DNA from: Variovorax sp. OAS795
GTDB taxonomy: Bacteria; Pseudomonadota; Gammaproteobacteria; Burkholderiales; Burkholderiaceae_C
Reading direction: 5' to 3'
Assembly (NCBI RefSeq): GCF_040546685.1
Contig: NZ_JBEPOH010000001.1
Span: 868,001-932,000, forward strand
DNA: 64,000 bases
Part shown: positions 28,876-37,807 of the stretch, piece by piece
How the letters are laid out: each line of letters begins with the position of its first letter
Numbering within the stretch: the stretch's first letter is position 1
Notes under the pieces: model-generated
Databases searched by the model: none
The model's input: the letters and a program-made list of their open reading frames with translations, nothing else
What the model was told of the DNA's origin: nothing
Position numbers and translations under genes: made by a program

Positions 28876-29868
28876 TCAGCGAGCGGCCAGCAGCCGCAGG
28901 CCGGCGATGAAGAAGGGCGCAGCGTCGGGCGTGGCCGGGTCGTGCAGTTCGACGAACCACGCGGCCAGCGGAGCCCGGTCGGCATCTTCGGGCGAGGGCT
29001 CGGCGCAAAGCTCGCACGCATAGAGCAGGCGGCCCGCGCGCGTCGTGCTGTCGCACAGCGCAACCGCCTCGCCGCGGCAGTCTTCCATCCATGTCCAGCC
29101 GCCATCGGGTTCGCCGCCCACCGATTGCCGCATCAGCCGCACGCCGATGCGTTCTGGCGCGGCCGTGCGTTCGCCAGCCTGTGGCGCGGGCACGGTGCCG
29201 AGCAACCGCAGCGTGAATGGCTCGCCGATGCGGAAGCCTTCGCCGCGCTCCAGCGAAAGCTCTTGCAGCGCGATGCGCACACGCCTGCGCTCACGCAGCG
29301 TGGTCACGACGAAGAGGACCAGCACCCCCCAGAAGGCGCTGAACACCACGCCGACCGGCAGCCATAGCCAGTGCCATCCGCCGGCCAGCGACCATCCGAT
29401 GGCGTTGAACCCGAAGAGCGCGAAGAAAGCCAGCGCCGCGAGCGCGAACAGCCAGGCGATCCAGTCGGTGGCCGACCGGCGCATGCGTTCCGTGGCCTGC
29501 GGCGCCGCCGAGGTCCATTGGGCCGGCCGCCGCTCGGCCAGCGGCGCCGGGCCGGCTGCGCGCGGATCGGGCCATGGCGCCCAGAAACCATCCGGCGCGC
29601 CGGCCAAGGCAATGCGCTGCAGATCGGTCCAGGCCGGCAGGTAGCCCGTGGCTGTTTCCTCGCCTTCGACTTCGAGCGTGCCGCCCTCGAAACCACGCGG
29701 GTACACGCCTGGCGCGCGGTGCATCCGCCGCTCCCACAGGTCGACGACCAGGGTGCCGCCGCCGACTTCCGCGGCCTGGTAGCGGCCGTCCGCAGAGACG
29801 AAGCCATAGCTTGCGGCCTGCCCCGACAGGTGGGCGATCGAGGCGATGGAGGGATGGAGCCGGGTCAT
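28876..29868 (-). CDS. Uncharacterised membrane protein next to the yeh-like block
   Basis: 330 residues from the ATG at 29868. The first 130 residues are soluble and contain Gly/Trp-rich strands (GFVSADGRYQAAEVGGGTLVVDLW, GFWAPWPDP). Two membrane helices follow, about residues 140-160 (WIAWLFALAALAFFALFGF) and 170-192 (WLWLPVGVVFSAFWGVLVLF). The C-terminal 130 residues are predicted cytoplasmic or periplasmic beta-rich, with Trp/Glu-rich WTWMEDCRGE. I do not recognise the family. It is divergent from the vWA gene by 123 bases, so a shared promoter region with the AAA+ block is possible. Confidence 0.75.
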   Translation of the reverse strand: MTRLHPSIASIAHLSGQAASYGFVSADGRYQAAEVGGGTLVVDLWERRMHRAPGVYPRGFEGGTLEVEGEETATGYLPAWTDLQRIALAGAPDGFWAPWPDPRAAGPAPLAERRPAQWTSAAPQATERMRRSATDWIAWLFALAALAFFALFGFNAIGWSLAGGWHWLWLPVGVVFSAFWGVLVLFVVTTLRERRRVRIALQELSLERGEGFRIGEPFTLRLLGTVPAPQAGERTAAPERIGVRLMRQSVGGEPDGGWTWMEDCRGEAVALCDSTTRAGRLLYACELCAEPSPEDADRAPLAAWFVELHDPATPDAAPFFIAGLRLLAAR

Positions 29869-29991
29869 GCAGAGGAGGCGGCAAAAAGGCGGAAAAAGCG
29901 CCGAGCATGCCATGCGAGTCGGTCTGCTAAGCTGCCGGCGCCCTTCAACCGACCTGTTCCTTCCACCCTCGTCCTTGCCCACGCATTGCGC

Positions 29992-31119
29992 ATGCCGTCC
30001 GAAGAAACCCTGCGCCGCTGGCGCCTGATCCTCGGCCGGTACGCGGCGCAGCCGCTGGCGCAAACCCGGTTCTCGGCCGGCGACTGGAAGCTCGACCAGG
30101 CGCTCGAATACCTCTACGGCCGTGAGTACGAAGGCCGCGGCCTCGCGGGACGCAGCGGCGGCCCCGGGTCGCTCGACCCCAGCCAGCTGCGCGCCGTCGA
30201 CTGGCTCAACCGCTCGCGCAAGCTCTTTCCGCAAGAGGTGTTCGAACGCATGCAGACGCAGGCGATCGACCGCTACCAGCTCACCGACCTTCTCTCCGAC
30301 CCGGCCGTGCTGCGCTCGCTCGACGCCACGCCCGGGCTTGCGAAGGCGCTGCTCGGCATGCGCGGGCGGCTGTCGGGCCAGATGCGCGACGCGGTGCGCG
30401 AGGTGATCCAGAAGACCGTCGACGAGATCACGCGCAAGCTCCGGAACGACTTCGTCAATGCGCTCGTCGGCCGGCGCAACCGCATGCGGCGCTCGCACAT
30501 CAAGAGCGCGCAGAACTTCGATGCACGCGCCACCATCGCGGCCAACCTCAAGCACTACGACCTGGACCGCAAGCAGCTGGTCATCGAGCAACCGCGCTTC
30601 AACGCGCGCGTGAAGCGCAACCTGCCTTGGGATGTGGTGCTGTGCGTGGACCAGAGCGGCTCGATGATGGATTCGGTGATCTACAGCGCCGTCATCGCGG
30701 GCATCATGAGTTCGCTGCCCGCGGTGCGCGTGAAGCTCGTGGTGTTCGACACCGCCGTGGTCGACCTCACGCACCTGGCGCACGATCCGGTCGAAGTGCT
30801 GCTCACCGTGCAGCTGGGCGGCGGCACCGACATCGGCCGCGCGGTGGCGTACTGCGAATCGCTGGTCGGCAACCCGAAGCGCACGGTGTTCGCGCTCATC
30901 AGCGACTTCATGGAGGGCGCCGCGCCCGGGCCGCTCCTGGCCGCCGTGCAGCGCATGGCCCAGGCGCGCGTCAAGCTGCTGGGACTGGCCGCGCTCGACG
31001 AATCGGCCAACCCCGTGTACGACCGGCAGATGGCGCAGCGGCTGGCCGGCCACGGCATGCACGTGGCCGCCCTCACGCCCACGCATTTCGCGCACTGGCT
31101 CGCCGAGGTCATGAACTGA
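29992..31119 (+). CDS. yehP: vWA-domain protein, YehP-like
   Basis: 375 residues, nearly the length of E. coli YehP. The N-terminal 200 residues are helical. The vWA domain begins LPWDVVLCVDQSGSM and has an intact metal-ion-dependent adhesion site: Asp220-x-Ser222-x-Ser224, Thr279 in GGGTD and Asp305 in LISDF. vWA proteins encoded beside MoxR ATPases act as adaptors that present substrates to the AAA+ ring. Its stop overlaps the SWIM gene start (TGATG), so the two are coupled. The symbol is by similarity of domain and neighbourhood. Confidence 0.88.
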   Translation: MPSEETLRRWRLILGRYAAQPLAQTRFSAGDWKLDQALEYLYGREYEGRGLAGRSGGPGSLDPSQLRAVDWLNRSRKLFPQEVFERMQTQAIDRYQLTDLLSDPAVLRSLDATPGLAKALLGMRGRLSGQMRDAVREVIQKTVDEITRKLRNDFVNALVGRRNRMRRSHIKSAQNFDARATIAANLKHYDLDRKQLVIEQPRFNARVKRNLPWDVVLCVDQSGSMMDSVIYSAVIAGIMSSLPAVRVKLVVFDTAVVDLTHLAHDPVEVLLTVQLGGGTDIGRAVAYCESLVGNPKRTVFALISDFMEGAAPGPLLAAVQRMAQARVKLLGLAALDESANPVYDRQMAQRLAGHGMHVAALTPTHFAHWLAEVMN

Positions 31120-33170
31120 TGGCCTGGTACGAAGGCTATCGCGCCTACGACGACGAGACGCTCGCCACGCTCGCGAACCCCGGCCTGCTGCGGCGCGCCG
31201 CAAAGGACGTGGAGGCGGGCAAGGTCGCATGGGCACAGCAGGGCGGCAAAGGCGGCGTGGTCGAGGCCGACGGCCAGCGCGTGCAGCTCGATGCGCGCGG
31301 ACCGCAGCAGGCGCGCTGCGACTGCCCGGCGCCCGGCATCTGCAAGCATGTGCTCGGCGCGGCGCTGTGGCTGCGCACGCTGGCGTCCGAGGCCCCGCCG
31401 GACGGCACGGCCGCTGCCGCGGAGGCCGGCCCCGCCGCCGACCCGCTGGCCGAAATACTCGCGCTCGACACGGCGCCGCTCTTCAAGGCGGCGGGCCTTG
31501 CCGCGGTGCGCCGTGCGGCCGCCGCTTCGGCCCATGCCGTCGAATGGCGGGTGCAAGGCGGCGCGCTCGTGATGGACTTGCCGGAGCTCGGCGTGTCCTG
31601 CCGCTGGGTGGCCGGCGCGGGCTACGGCGGCATGGTGTCCGACGTGGCCGCCGCCGAGCGCAAGGCCGTGCACCTCATGGCCATTGCCGCGCTGCGCCGC
31701 GCGCACGGCCAGGCTTTCGAATGGCCCGAAGCGGCCCGGCCCGCGCCCGTGAAAGACGAGGCACGCCTCGGCGAGCGCGAGCGCGCGTTCCTGCTGCAGG
31801 TCGGATCGATGCTGCAGGAGCTGCTGGCCGGTGGGCTCTCGCATGTGAGCGAGCTGACCTCTGCGCGCCTGCTGGCGCTCAACATGTCCGCGCGCGGCGA
31901 GGGCCTGCCCCGCCTTGCGGCGCTGCTGCGCAACCTCGGCGGCACGGTCGACCTGCTGGTGCGCCGCGACCATCGCGCCGAAGAGCGCGATGCGTTCGCG
32001 CTCATGGCGCGCATCCATGCGCTGTGCCTCGCGCTGGCCGAGGCGGAGGGCGACCTGGCCGCGGCATTGCGCGGGCGCGTGAGACGCGACTTCGACGAAT
32101 CCGCGGCGCTCGAACTGCTGCCCCTGGGCGCCCACTGGTGGCAGACCCGCGGCGGCGCACGCGGCCTCACGCTCGCTTTGTGGGACGTGGGCGGCCATCG
32201 CCTGCTGCAGGCCAGCCTCGCGCGGCCCGACGGCAGCGACACCGGCTTCACGCGCAGCGGCGCCTGGACAGCACATTCGCTTTGGAGCGGGATCGGCTCG
32301 GCCCAGCGCGTGTGCGAAACCGCGCTGCGGCTCGAACAGCCGCGGCTGGCCGAAGACGGCCGGCTGGCCCTGGGCGGCGCCACGAGGGCGCAGTGCCTGC
32401 CGATGTGGTCGGCGGGCGACGCGCGCCTGCTGCAGGTCGGCTGTGGCAGTTGGGCCGAACTCGGCCAGCGGCTGCGCGCCGCCACAGGGCTCGCGGCCGA
32501 ACCTTTCGACGCGGTGCTGCTCCGCCCCGCCGGCACACGGCCGCCGGTGCTCGACGAAGCGCAGCAGCGGCTCGACTGGATGGTGCAGGACGCCGCCGGC
32601 CAATGGCTGCGGCTCGGCATCCCCGTGGGGCCGGAACATCGGGAGCGCCTCGAAAACCTCGACCGCTTCACCGCGCGGCGCGCACCGGTGCATGGCGTGC
32701 TGGTGCGCATCGAACGCTCCGCCGCCAGCACCGAGCTGATGCCCATCGCGGTGCTGAGCAGCGACCCGAAAGGCAGCCTGCAGGTGGTGTCGCTCGATTT
32801 CGCCGGCGAAGCCCCGCGCACCACCTCGCTGGCCCAGCGCATCCTGCGCCTGTTCGAGGCCAGGCAGCAGCAACGGCAGGCACCGCCGTCGGCCACGCCC
32901 ACGCTCTCAGCCCGCCTCCTCGCGCCGGTGGCTGACGTGGCCGAGACGCAGGCCGCCACCGGCCGCATGGCACTGACCGCGCCGCAGCGGCAACGGCTGC
33001 AGGAAGCGCTGGCGCGCACCGGCTCGGTCGGCCTCGAGGCCTTGGCGCAGGCGCTGCGCGCGCACCTGGCCGCGCCCGGAACGGCACCGCTGCTGCGGCT
33101 CGGCTTCATGTGCCAGCTGCTCGGCGAGCTCGACGGGTTGCCCGAACGCGAGATTTCTCACGCCGACTGA
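31119..33170 (+). CDS. yehQ: SWIM zinc-finger protein, YehQ-like
   Basis: 683 residues, similar in size to E. coli YehQ. The SWIM zinc finger lies at residues 67-77 (Cys67, Cys69, Cys75, His77 in CDCPAPGICKH, the CxC-x(n)-CxH pattern). The remaining 600 residues are a mix of helices and strands without enzymatic motifs I recognise. SWIM domains bind DNA or proteins. The start overlaps the vWA stop. With the DUF4132 gene 81 bases downstream, it forms the first half of the yeh-like locus. Confidence 0.87.
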   Translation: MAWYEGYRAYDDETLATLANPGLLRRAAKDVEAGKVAWAQQGGKGGVVEADGQRVQLDARGPQQARCDCPAPGICKHVLGAALWLRTLASEAPPDGTAAAAEAGPAADPLAEILALDTAPLFKAAGLAAVRRAAAASAHAVEWRVQGGALVMDLPELGVSCRWVAGAGYGGMVSDVAAAERKAVHLMAIAALRRAHGQAFEWPEAARPAPVKDEARLGERERAFLLQVGSMLQELLAGGLSHVSELTSARLLALNMSARGEGLPRLAALLRNLGGTVDLLVRRDHRAEERDAFALMARIHALCLALAEAEGDLAAALRGRVRRDFDESAALELLPLGAHWWQTRGGARGLTLALWDVGGHRLLQASLARPDGSDTGFTRSGAWTAHSLWSGIGSAQRVCETALRLEQPRLAEDGRLALGGATRAQCLPMWSAGDARLLQVGCGSWAELGQRLRAATGLAAEPFDAVLLRPAGTRPPVLDEAQQRLDWMVQDAAGQWLRLGIPVGPEHRERLENLDRFTARRAPVHGVLVRIERSAASTELMPIAVLSSDPKGSLQVVSLDFAGEAPRTTSLAQRILRLFEARQQQRQAPPSATPTLSARLLAPVADVAETQAATGRMALTAPQRQRLQEALARTGSVGLEALAQALRAHLAAPGTAPLLRLGFMCQLLGELDGLPEREISHAD

Positions 33171-33251
33171 AGCGTCGTCGCTGCCGGACTGCGGGATCGT
33201 CACCGTCAGCTGCCAGAATCGCGCTCGGAGTCAGGAGCACGAGGAGAACGC

Positions 33252-36200
33252 ATGGGATTTCTGGACAAGATCTTGGGCGCCGTCACGGGCGGCGCCAGCC
33301 ACGCAGCCGGCAACGGCCTCACCCGCGAGCAGGCGCAGCTGTTGAAGCAGGCGGTCGAGCCGTTCGAAAAAGCCGGCAAGGAGCTGCCCGACAAGGCCGC
33401 CGCATTCCTGATCGACGGCACGCAGGAAACCGTGCTGCTCGACCTGCAGGCTGCCAGGGTCTCCGAGCCCGGGCAACTGCTCGGCAACCCCGGGCGCCTG
33501 CGCTGGGCCTTCAGCAATTACCAGAACAAGCCGCTGCAAAAGATCGGCGAAGCCAGCCTGTCGGCGCGGGCTCGCTTCTACGCCAGCATCGACGCCAAGG
33601 CCCCGCCGCTCGACGTGCTGGTGCGGCTGGGCAAGCTGCTCGCGGCGGCCGATGGCGGCCAGTCGCTCGAGCATCCGGGTGCGGCGGTGCCCGACTGGCT
33701 GCAGTACCTCGTCAACGATGCGGTGTTCGCGAGCTTCAACCAGGGCAACGGCAAGGAAACTGATCTTGCCAGGCAGCGCCCCGCGTGGAACGTGCACCTT
33801 TTTGCGGCCCTGCTGGCGCACGAAGGGCTCGATCCCGACCTTGCGCTGCAAGAGGTGTTCGAGCGCAAGAACCTCGACAGCTGGTACCACGACCGGCTCG
33901 ACGGCGTCGTCAAGTCCGAGGCGGTGGCCGCGTACATGCGCGAGCGGCGCGCCGCGACCGAGGCCTTGCCCGCGCAGCTCTCGGCCGCCGGCCGCGTGCT
34001 GCTGGCCAAGCGGCTCGGTGGCGACAAGGGGCTCCAGAACGACTTCGCCGCGCTGTTCATCCGGCTCGCCCTCGATGGCGGCAAGACGGTGCGCGCCGAA
34101 GCCGCGCCCCATCTCGAAGGCATTGCCGAAGCCCGGCGGCTCGAACTGCTGGTGCAGATGCTCAAGGAAGGCGACGGCACGCAGCGCACGCAGGCCGCGG
34201 AACTGATGGCGCGCCTGCCGGGCGACACCGCCCGCGCGCTGCTCGCCCAGGCGCTGGAAGCCGAGTCGAGCAAGGCGGTGCAGCAGGCCATCCGCTCGGC
34301 GCTCTCGCGGCTCGATGCGGCGGGCGACGCGGGTGAGCTCGAGCTGCCGGAGCCGCCCGCCTGGCAGCCGTTCGAGGATGTTCCGCTTGGCGAAGAGGTG
34401 GTGAAGCTGCTCATCGGCAACCGCGTCGAGCTGCTCGAGAAATGCCGTCTCGCCGCCGAGGCCGAGATCGAGGAGAACAGGCAGTCGAAGGAGAGCCACA
34501 AATACAAGTGGCGCCAGCAGAGCTACGCCGCCCAGAAGAAGATCACCGACGACGACATGCGCGCCGTGGTGCGCGTGCTCAACGGCCAGGGCAGCAAGAA
34601 AGACCAGGACCGTGTCCGCAGCGGCGAGCTCCAGCAGACGGTGACCCTTGGCGGCCGGCTCTACGCGGTGCCGTCCTTCGGGGTGGCGCACCTGGTGCGT
34701 TGGCTGGTGCTCTCGCGCCACTGGAACAGCTTCTGGTTCGACGACGGTTTTCATCAATGGCTCGGCCGCCAGCCCGTGGGCTCGGTCGACCTGCGCGCAC
34801 TGGCCGAGCTGCTGCAGCGCTCGGGCATGCCGATCGACGACGTGGCGCACACCGCACTGTTCCCGTACTGGAACCGGCCATCGGCCATCGACCTGCTTCC
34901 GGCCGACCGCATCTGGCCCTTCTTTGCGGAGCATCCGCAATACATCGACGAGGGACTGGGCCTCACCGCGCCCGCGCAGCGCGAGGGGCGGCGTTCCTCG
35001 CTCGACCTGGGCGCCACGCTGCGCACGCTCGCCATCTTTCCCACCGTGCAGTCGCGTTGGCTGCCGCGCGTGATGGAGCTGGCGCTCGGCGAAGGCAAGA
35101 CCCACCGCGCGGCGGCGCAAAAAGCCTTGTCGATGCTGCCGGACATCGGCCGCCGCGTCATCGAGTCGCTCGATGCGACCAAGAGCGAAGTGCGCATCGA
35201 GGCCGCCAACTGGCTGGCCGACCTGAAGCACGCGGAGGCGATTCCGGCGCTCACCCGGGCGCTCGAGAAAGAAACCCGCGAAACCGTGCGCGCCGCCTAT
35301 CTGACCGCACTGGAAGCCTTGGGCGACAACATCTCGCCGCGGCTCGCGCCCGCGATCCTGCTCGCCGAAGCGAGGAAGGGCCTGAAGGCCAGGCCGCCGG
35401 CCGGCCTCGCGTGGTTCTCGCTCGAGGCGCTGCCCGCCTGCAAGTGGCTGGACGGCAGCGCGGTCGAGCCCGAGATCCTGCGCTGGTGGGTGGTGCTGGC
35501 CTGCAAGCTGAAGGAGCCGGGCGGCAATGCGCTGCTCACGCGCTACCTGGGCCTGCTCGATGCGCCCAGCCGCCAGGCGATCGGCAGCCTGGTCCTGCGG
35601 CAGTTCATCGCGCAGGACACGCGCAGCCCCTCGCTCGACGAAGGCATCGCGCACGCCAATGCCAGCGCACCGCAGCGCTACCAGGGCAACCAGCAGCGCT
35701 ACCAGAACGCCAAGGCCGAGCACAAGCAGTACTACGAGATCGACTTCCGGAAGACCCAGGAACAGGTCTTCGAGGAATGCAAGCGCGAGAAGATGGGCGA
35801 ATACCTCGGCAGCGCGATCGGCGAGAAAGGCATCCTGGCGCTCACTGCCCAGGCGCCGGGCCACGAGGTGGTCACGCTGCTGCAGCAATACATGCGCGAC
35901 CACTACCAGCGCCGCTCGCAGATCGAAGCCATGCTCGAAGGCGTGGCGCCGGGCAACGATCCGGTGGTGATCCAGCTGCTGCTGGGCATCTCGCGGCGCT
36001 ACCGCACCGCCTCCGTGCAGGAGAAAGCGCGCACGCTGGTTCAGGAGATCGCGGACCGCAACGGCTGGACGCAGGACCAGTTGGCCGACCGGACCATTCC
36101 GACCGCGGGCCTGGACGACACGGGCAAGCTCGAACTCGCCTACGGCGACCGCGTGTTCACCATGGTGCTCGACGCCGCGATGAAGCCCGAGCTGCGCAAC

Positions 36201-37070
36201 CCCGAGGGCAAGGCCGTCAAGGCGCTGCCCGAGCCGCGCCAGAACGACGACCCCGCGCTCATCAAGGAGGCCAAGGCGCAGTTTTCGACCAGCAAGAAAG
36301 AGCTCAAGCAGGTCATCGACCTGCAGACTGCGCGGCTGTTCGAGGCCATGTGCACCGGCCGCGTCTGGCCCGAGGCCGAGTGGCGCGACTACCTGCACCG
36401 GCATCCGGTGGCCGGGCGGCTGATCCAGCGGCTCGTGTGGCTCGAGCTGGACGCGGAAGGCCAGGTGCGCGGCAGCTTCCGGCCCACCGAGGACGGCAGC
36501 CTGATCGACACGCAGGACGACGAGGTCGAACTCGCGCCCGGCAGCCGGCTGCGCCTGGGCCATGCCTCGCTGGTCGACGAGACCGCGGCCGCCGCGTGGA
36601 ACAAGCACTTCAAGGACTACAAGCTCGCGCCGCTCTTCGCGCAGATGACGCGCAAGCCGCCGGCCATTGCCTTTGCCGACGACAAGGGCCACCCGGTGAG
36701 CGAGATCAACGACCGGCTGGGCTGGGTCAGCGACACCTTCACCCTGCGCGGCAGCTTTGCCAAGCTCGGCTACCAGCGCGCGCAGGCCGAGGACGGCGGC
36801 TTCTTCTACCGGTACACCAAGGAGTTCTCGTCGGCCGGCGTGCGCGTGGCCATCGACTTTTCCGGCAACACCCTGCCGGAGGAAAACGTGCCCGCCGCGC
36901 TCAAGACCCTGGGCTTCGAGGACACCAGGGCCCGCGGCTACGGCGACCGGGCCTTGCCGCTCTCGGGCGTGCCGCCGGTGCTGCTGGCCGAGGCCTATGC
37001 CGACTACCTGGCCGTGGCCCAGGCCTGCGCCGGATTCGACGCGGACTGGGAAAAGAAGATGCCATGGTAG
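33252..37070 (+). CDS. yehI: Giant HEAT-repeat / DUF4132 protein, YehI (MolR)-like
   Basis: 1272 residues. The middle contains HEAT-like helical repeats (ELLVQMLKEGDGTQRTQAAE, EVRIEAANWLADLKHAEAIP, ALTRALEKETRETVRAAYLT). The C-terminal region is a DUF4132 domain (WPEAEWRDYLHRHPVAGRLI, LVWLELDAEGQ, AWNKHFKDYKLAPLFAQM). The size and layout match E. coli YehI/MolR (about 1,210 residues). No transmembrane segment or signal peptide is seen, so it is a cytoplasmic scaffold. Function is unknown; earlier molybdate-regulator claims for MolR are not settled. It has a good GGAG ribosome-binding sequence at 33242-33245. Confidence 0.87.
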   Translation: MGFLDKILGAVTGGASHAAGNGLTREQAQLLKQAVEPFEKAGKELPDKAAAFLIDGTQETVLLDLQAARVSEPGQLLGNPGRLRWAFSNYQNKPLQKIGEASLSARARFYASIDAKAPPLDVLVRLGKLLAAADGGQSLEHPGAAVPDWLQYLVNDAVFASFNQGNGKETDLARQRPAWNVHLFAALLAHEGLDPDLALQEVFERKNLDSWYHDRLDGVVKSEAVAAYMRERRAATEALPAQLSAAGRVLLAKRLGGDKGLQNDFAALFIRLALDGGKTVRAEAAPHLEGIAEARRLELLVQMLKEGDGTQRTQAAELMARLPGDTARALLAQALEAESSKAVQQAIRSALSRLDAAGDAGELELPEPPAWQPFEDVPLGEEVVKLLIGNRVELLEKCRLAAEAEIEENRQSKESHKYKWRQQSYAAQKKITDDDMRAVVRVLNGQGSKKDQDRVRSGELQQTVTLGGRLYAVPSFGVAHLVRWLVLSRHWNSFWFDDGFHQWLGRQPVGSVDLRALAELLQRSGMPIDDVAHTALFPYWNRPSAIDLLPADRIWPFFAEHPQYIDEGLGLTAPAQREGRRSSLDLGATLRTLAIFPTVQSRWLPRVMELALGEGKTHRAAAQKALSMLPDIGRRVIESLDATKSEVRIEAANWLADLKHAEAIPALTRALEKETRETVRAAYLTALEALGDNISPRLAPAILLAEARKGLKARPPAGLAWFSLEALPACKWLDGSAVEPEILRWWVVLACKLKEPGGNALLTRYLGLLDAPSRQAIGSLVLRQFIAQDTRSPSLDEGIAHANASAPQRYQGNQQRYQNAKAEHKQYYEIDFRKTQEQVFEECKREKMGEYLGSAIGEKGILALTAQAPGHEVVTLLQQYMRDHYQRRSQIEAMLEGVAPGNDPVVIQLLLGISRRYRTASVQEKARTLVQEIADRNGWTQDQLADRTIPTAGLDDTGKLELAYGDRVFTMVLDAAMKPELRNPEGKAVKALPEPRQNDDPALIKEAKAQFSTSKKELKQVIDLQTARLFEAMCTGRVWPEAEWRDYLHRHPVAGRLIQRLVWLELDAEGQVRGSFRPTEDGSLIDTQDDEVELAPGSRLRLGHASLVDETAAAAWNKHFKDYKLAPLFAQMTRKPPAIAFADDKGHPVSEINDRLGWVSDTFTLRGSFAKLGYQRAQAEDGGFFYRYTKEFSSAGVRVAIDFSGNTLPEENVPAALKTLGFEDTRARGYGDRALPLSGVPPVLLAEAYADYLAVAQACAGFDADWEKKMPW

Positions 37071-37201
37071 GCACCGTCGCCGATTCGCCACGCAGGCCAA
37101 TGCTTTCGCACTACAGGCCCGGCGCGCTCGCGGCCGGCAGGTGCCTGCGCCGGGCCCTGGCCCGCTACCATGGCCCGCAAAGCCCCTACATGTGACCACG
37201 C

Positions 37202-37807
37202 ATGGCTCTCACGCTCGACCCTGAAGACACGCGCCAACGCATTCACGGCCTGGTGTGGTGCGGCTTTCATGCCGATGCCGACATCGCATGGATGATCACG
37301 GACGAGCACCTCGACCCCGACGAGCTCACGCCCGAAGACCGGGCCTGGGTCAAGGCCGAAGCCGCGCGCGCATGCGCCGCCAAGCGCGCCGCCGAAGCCG
37401 AATGGCCCGCAGAGACCGAGTACGACCGGCTCGAAGCCGTGTTCGCGCAGCTTCGCAGCGAGAAGGTCATTGCGCTGCACCGCGCCGGCAACACGCTGTC
37501 CGATGGCCATGACGACGTGCGCGAAGCATGGCGTGCCGCGGGGCGCCTGGCTTCGGGCATCCGCGGCTGCTGCTTCTATCACGCGCAGGACCTGGACGCC
37601 GCGGTGCGCGACGGCCGGCTCTACCTCGCGTTCAGCGGCGGCATGATCGCCGAGGTCGAGCGGCGCGACGCGAACACGGTCGCCATCGGCCATCGCATCG
37701 TCGAGCTGCTGCGCACGGCCGGCTTCGAGGCCCGCTGGAGCGGCGACATCAACGAGCGCATCGAGGCCGAGCTCGGCCAATGGCGCAAGCGAAGCCCGCC
37801 GGCGTGA
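37202..37807 (+). CDS. DUF6891-like protein of unknown function
   Basis: 201 residues with no signal peptide or membrane segment. The C-terminal half reads GIRGCCFYHAQDLDAAVRDG, LYLAFSGG and HRIVELLRTAGFEARWSGDINERIEA, a pattern I associate with the DUF6891 family found in bacterial genomes beside toxin-immunity or conflict genes; that assignment is from memory. The N-terminus (VWCGFHADADIAWMITDEHLDPDE) is acidic. It is 131 bases after the DUF4132 gene, and its stop overlaps the next gene's possible GTG start by four bases. It is an extra member relative to the E. coli yeh set. Confidence 0.7.
   Translation: MALTLDPEDTRQRIHGLVWCGFHADADIAWMITDEHLDPDELTPEDRAWVKAEAARACAAKRAAEAEWPAETEYDRLEAVFAQLRSEKVIALHRAGNTLSDGHDDVREAWRAAGRLASGIRGCCFYHAQDLDAAVRDGRLYLAFSGGMIAEVERRDANTVAIGHRIVELLRTAGFEARWSGDINERIEAELGQWRKRSPPA

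Noticed and set aside
33231..37199. A 1322-codon antisense open frame across the DUF4132 gene
   Set aside because: Same shadow effect; the plus-strand protein has recognisable HEAT and DUF4132 segments and a ribosome-binding sequence.
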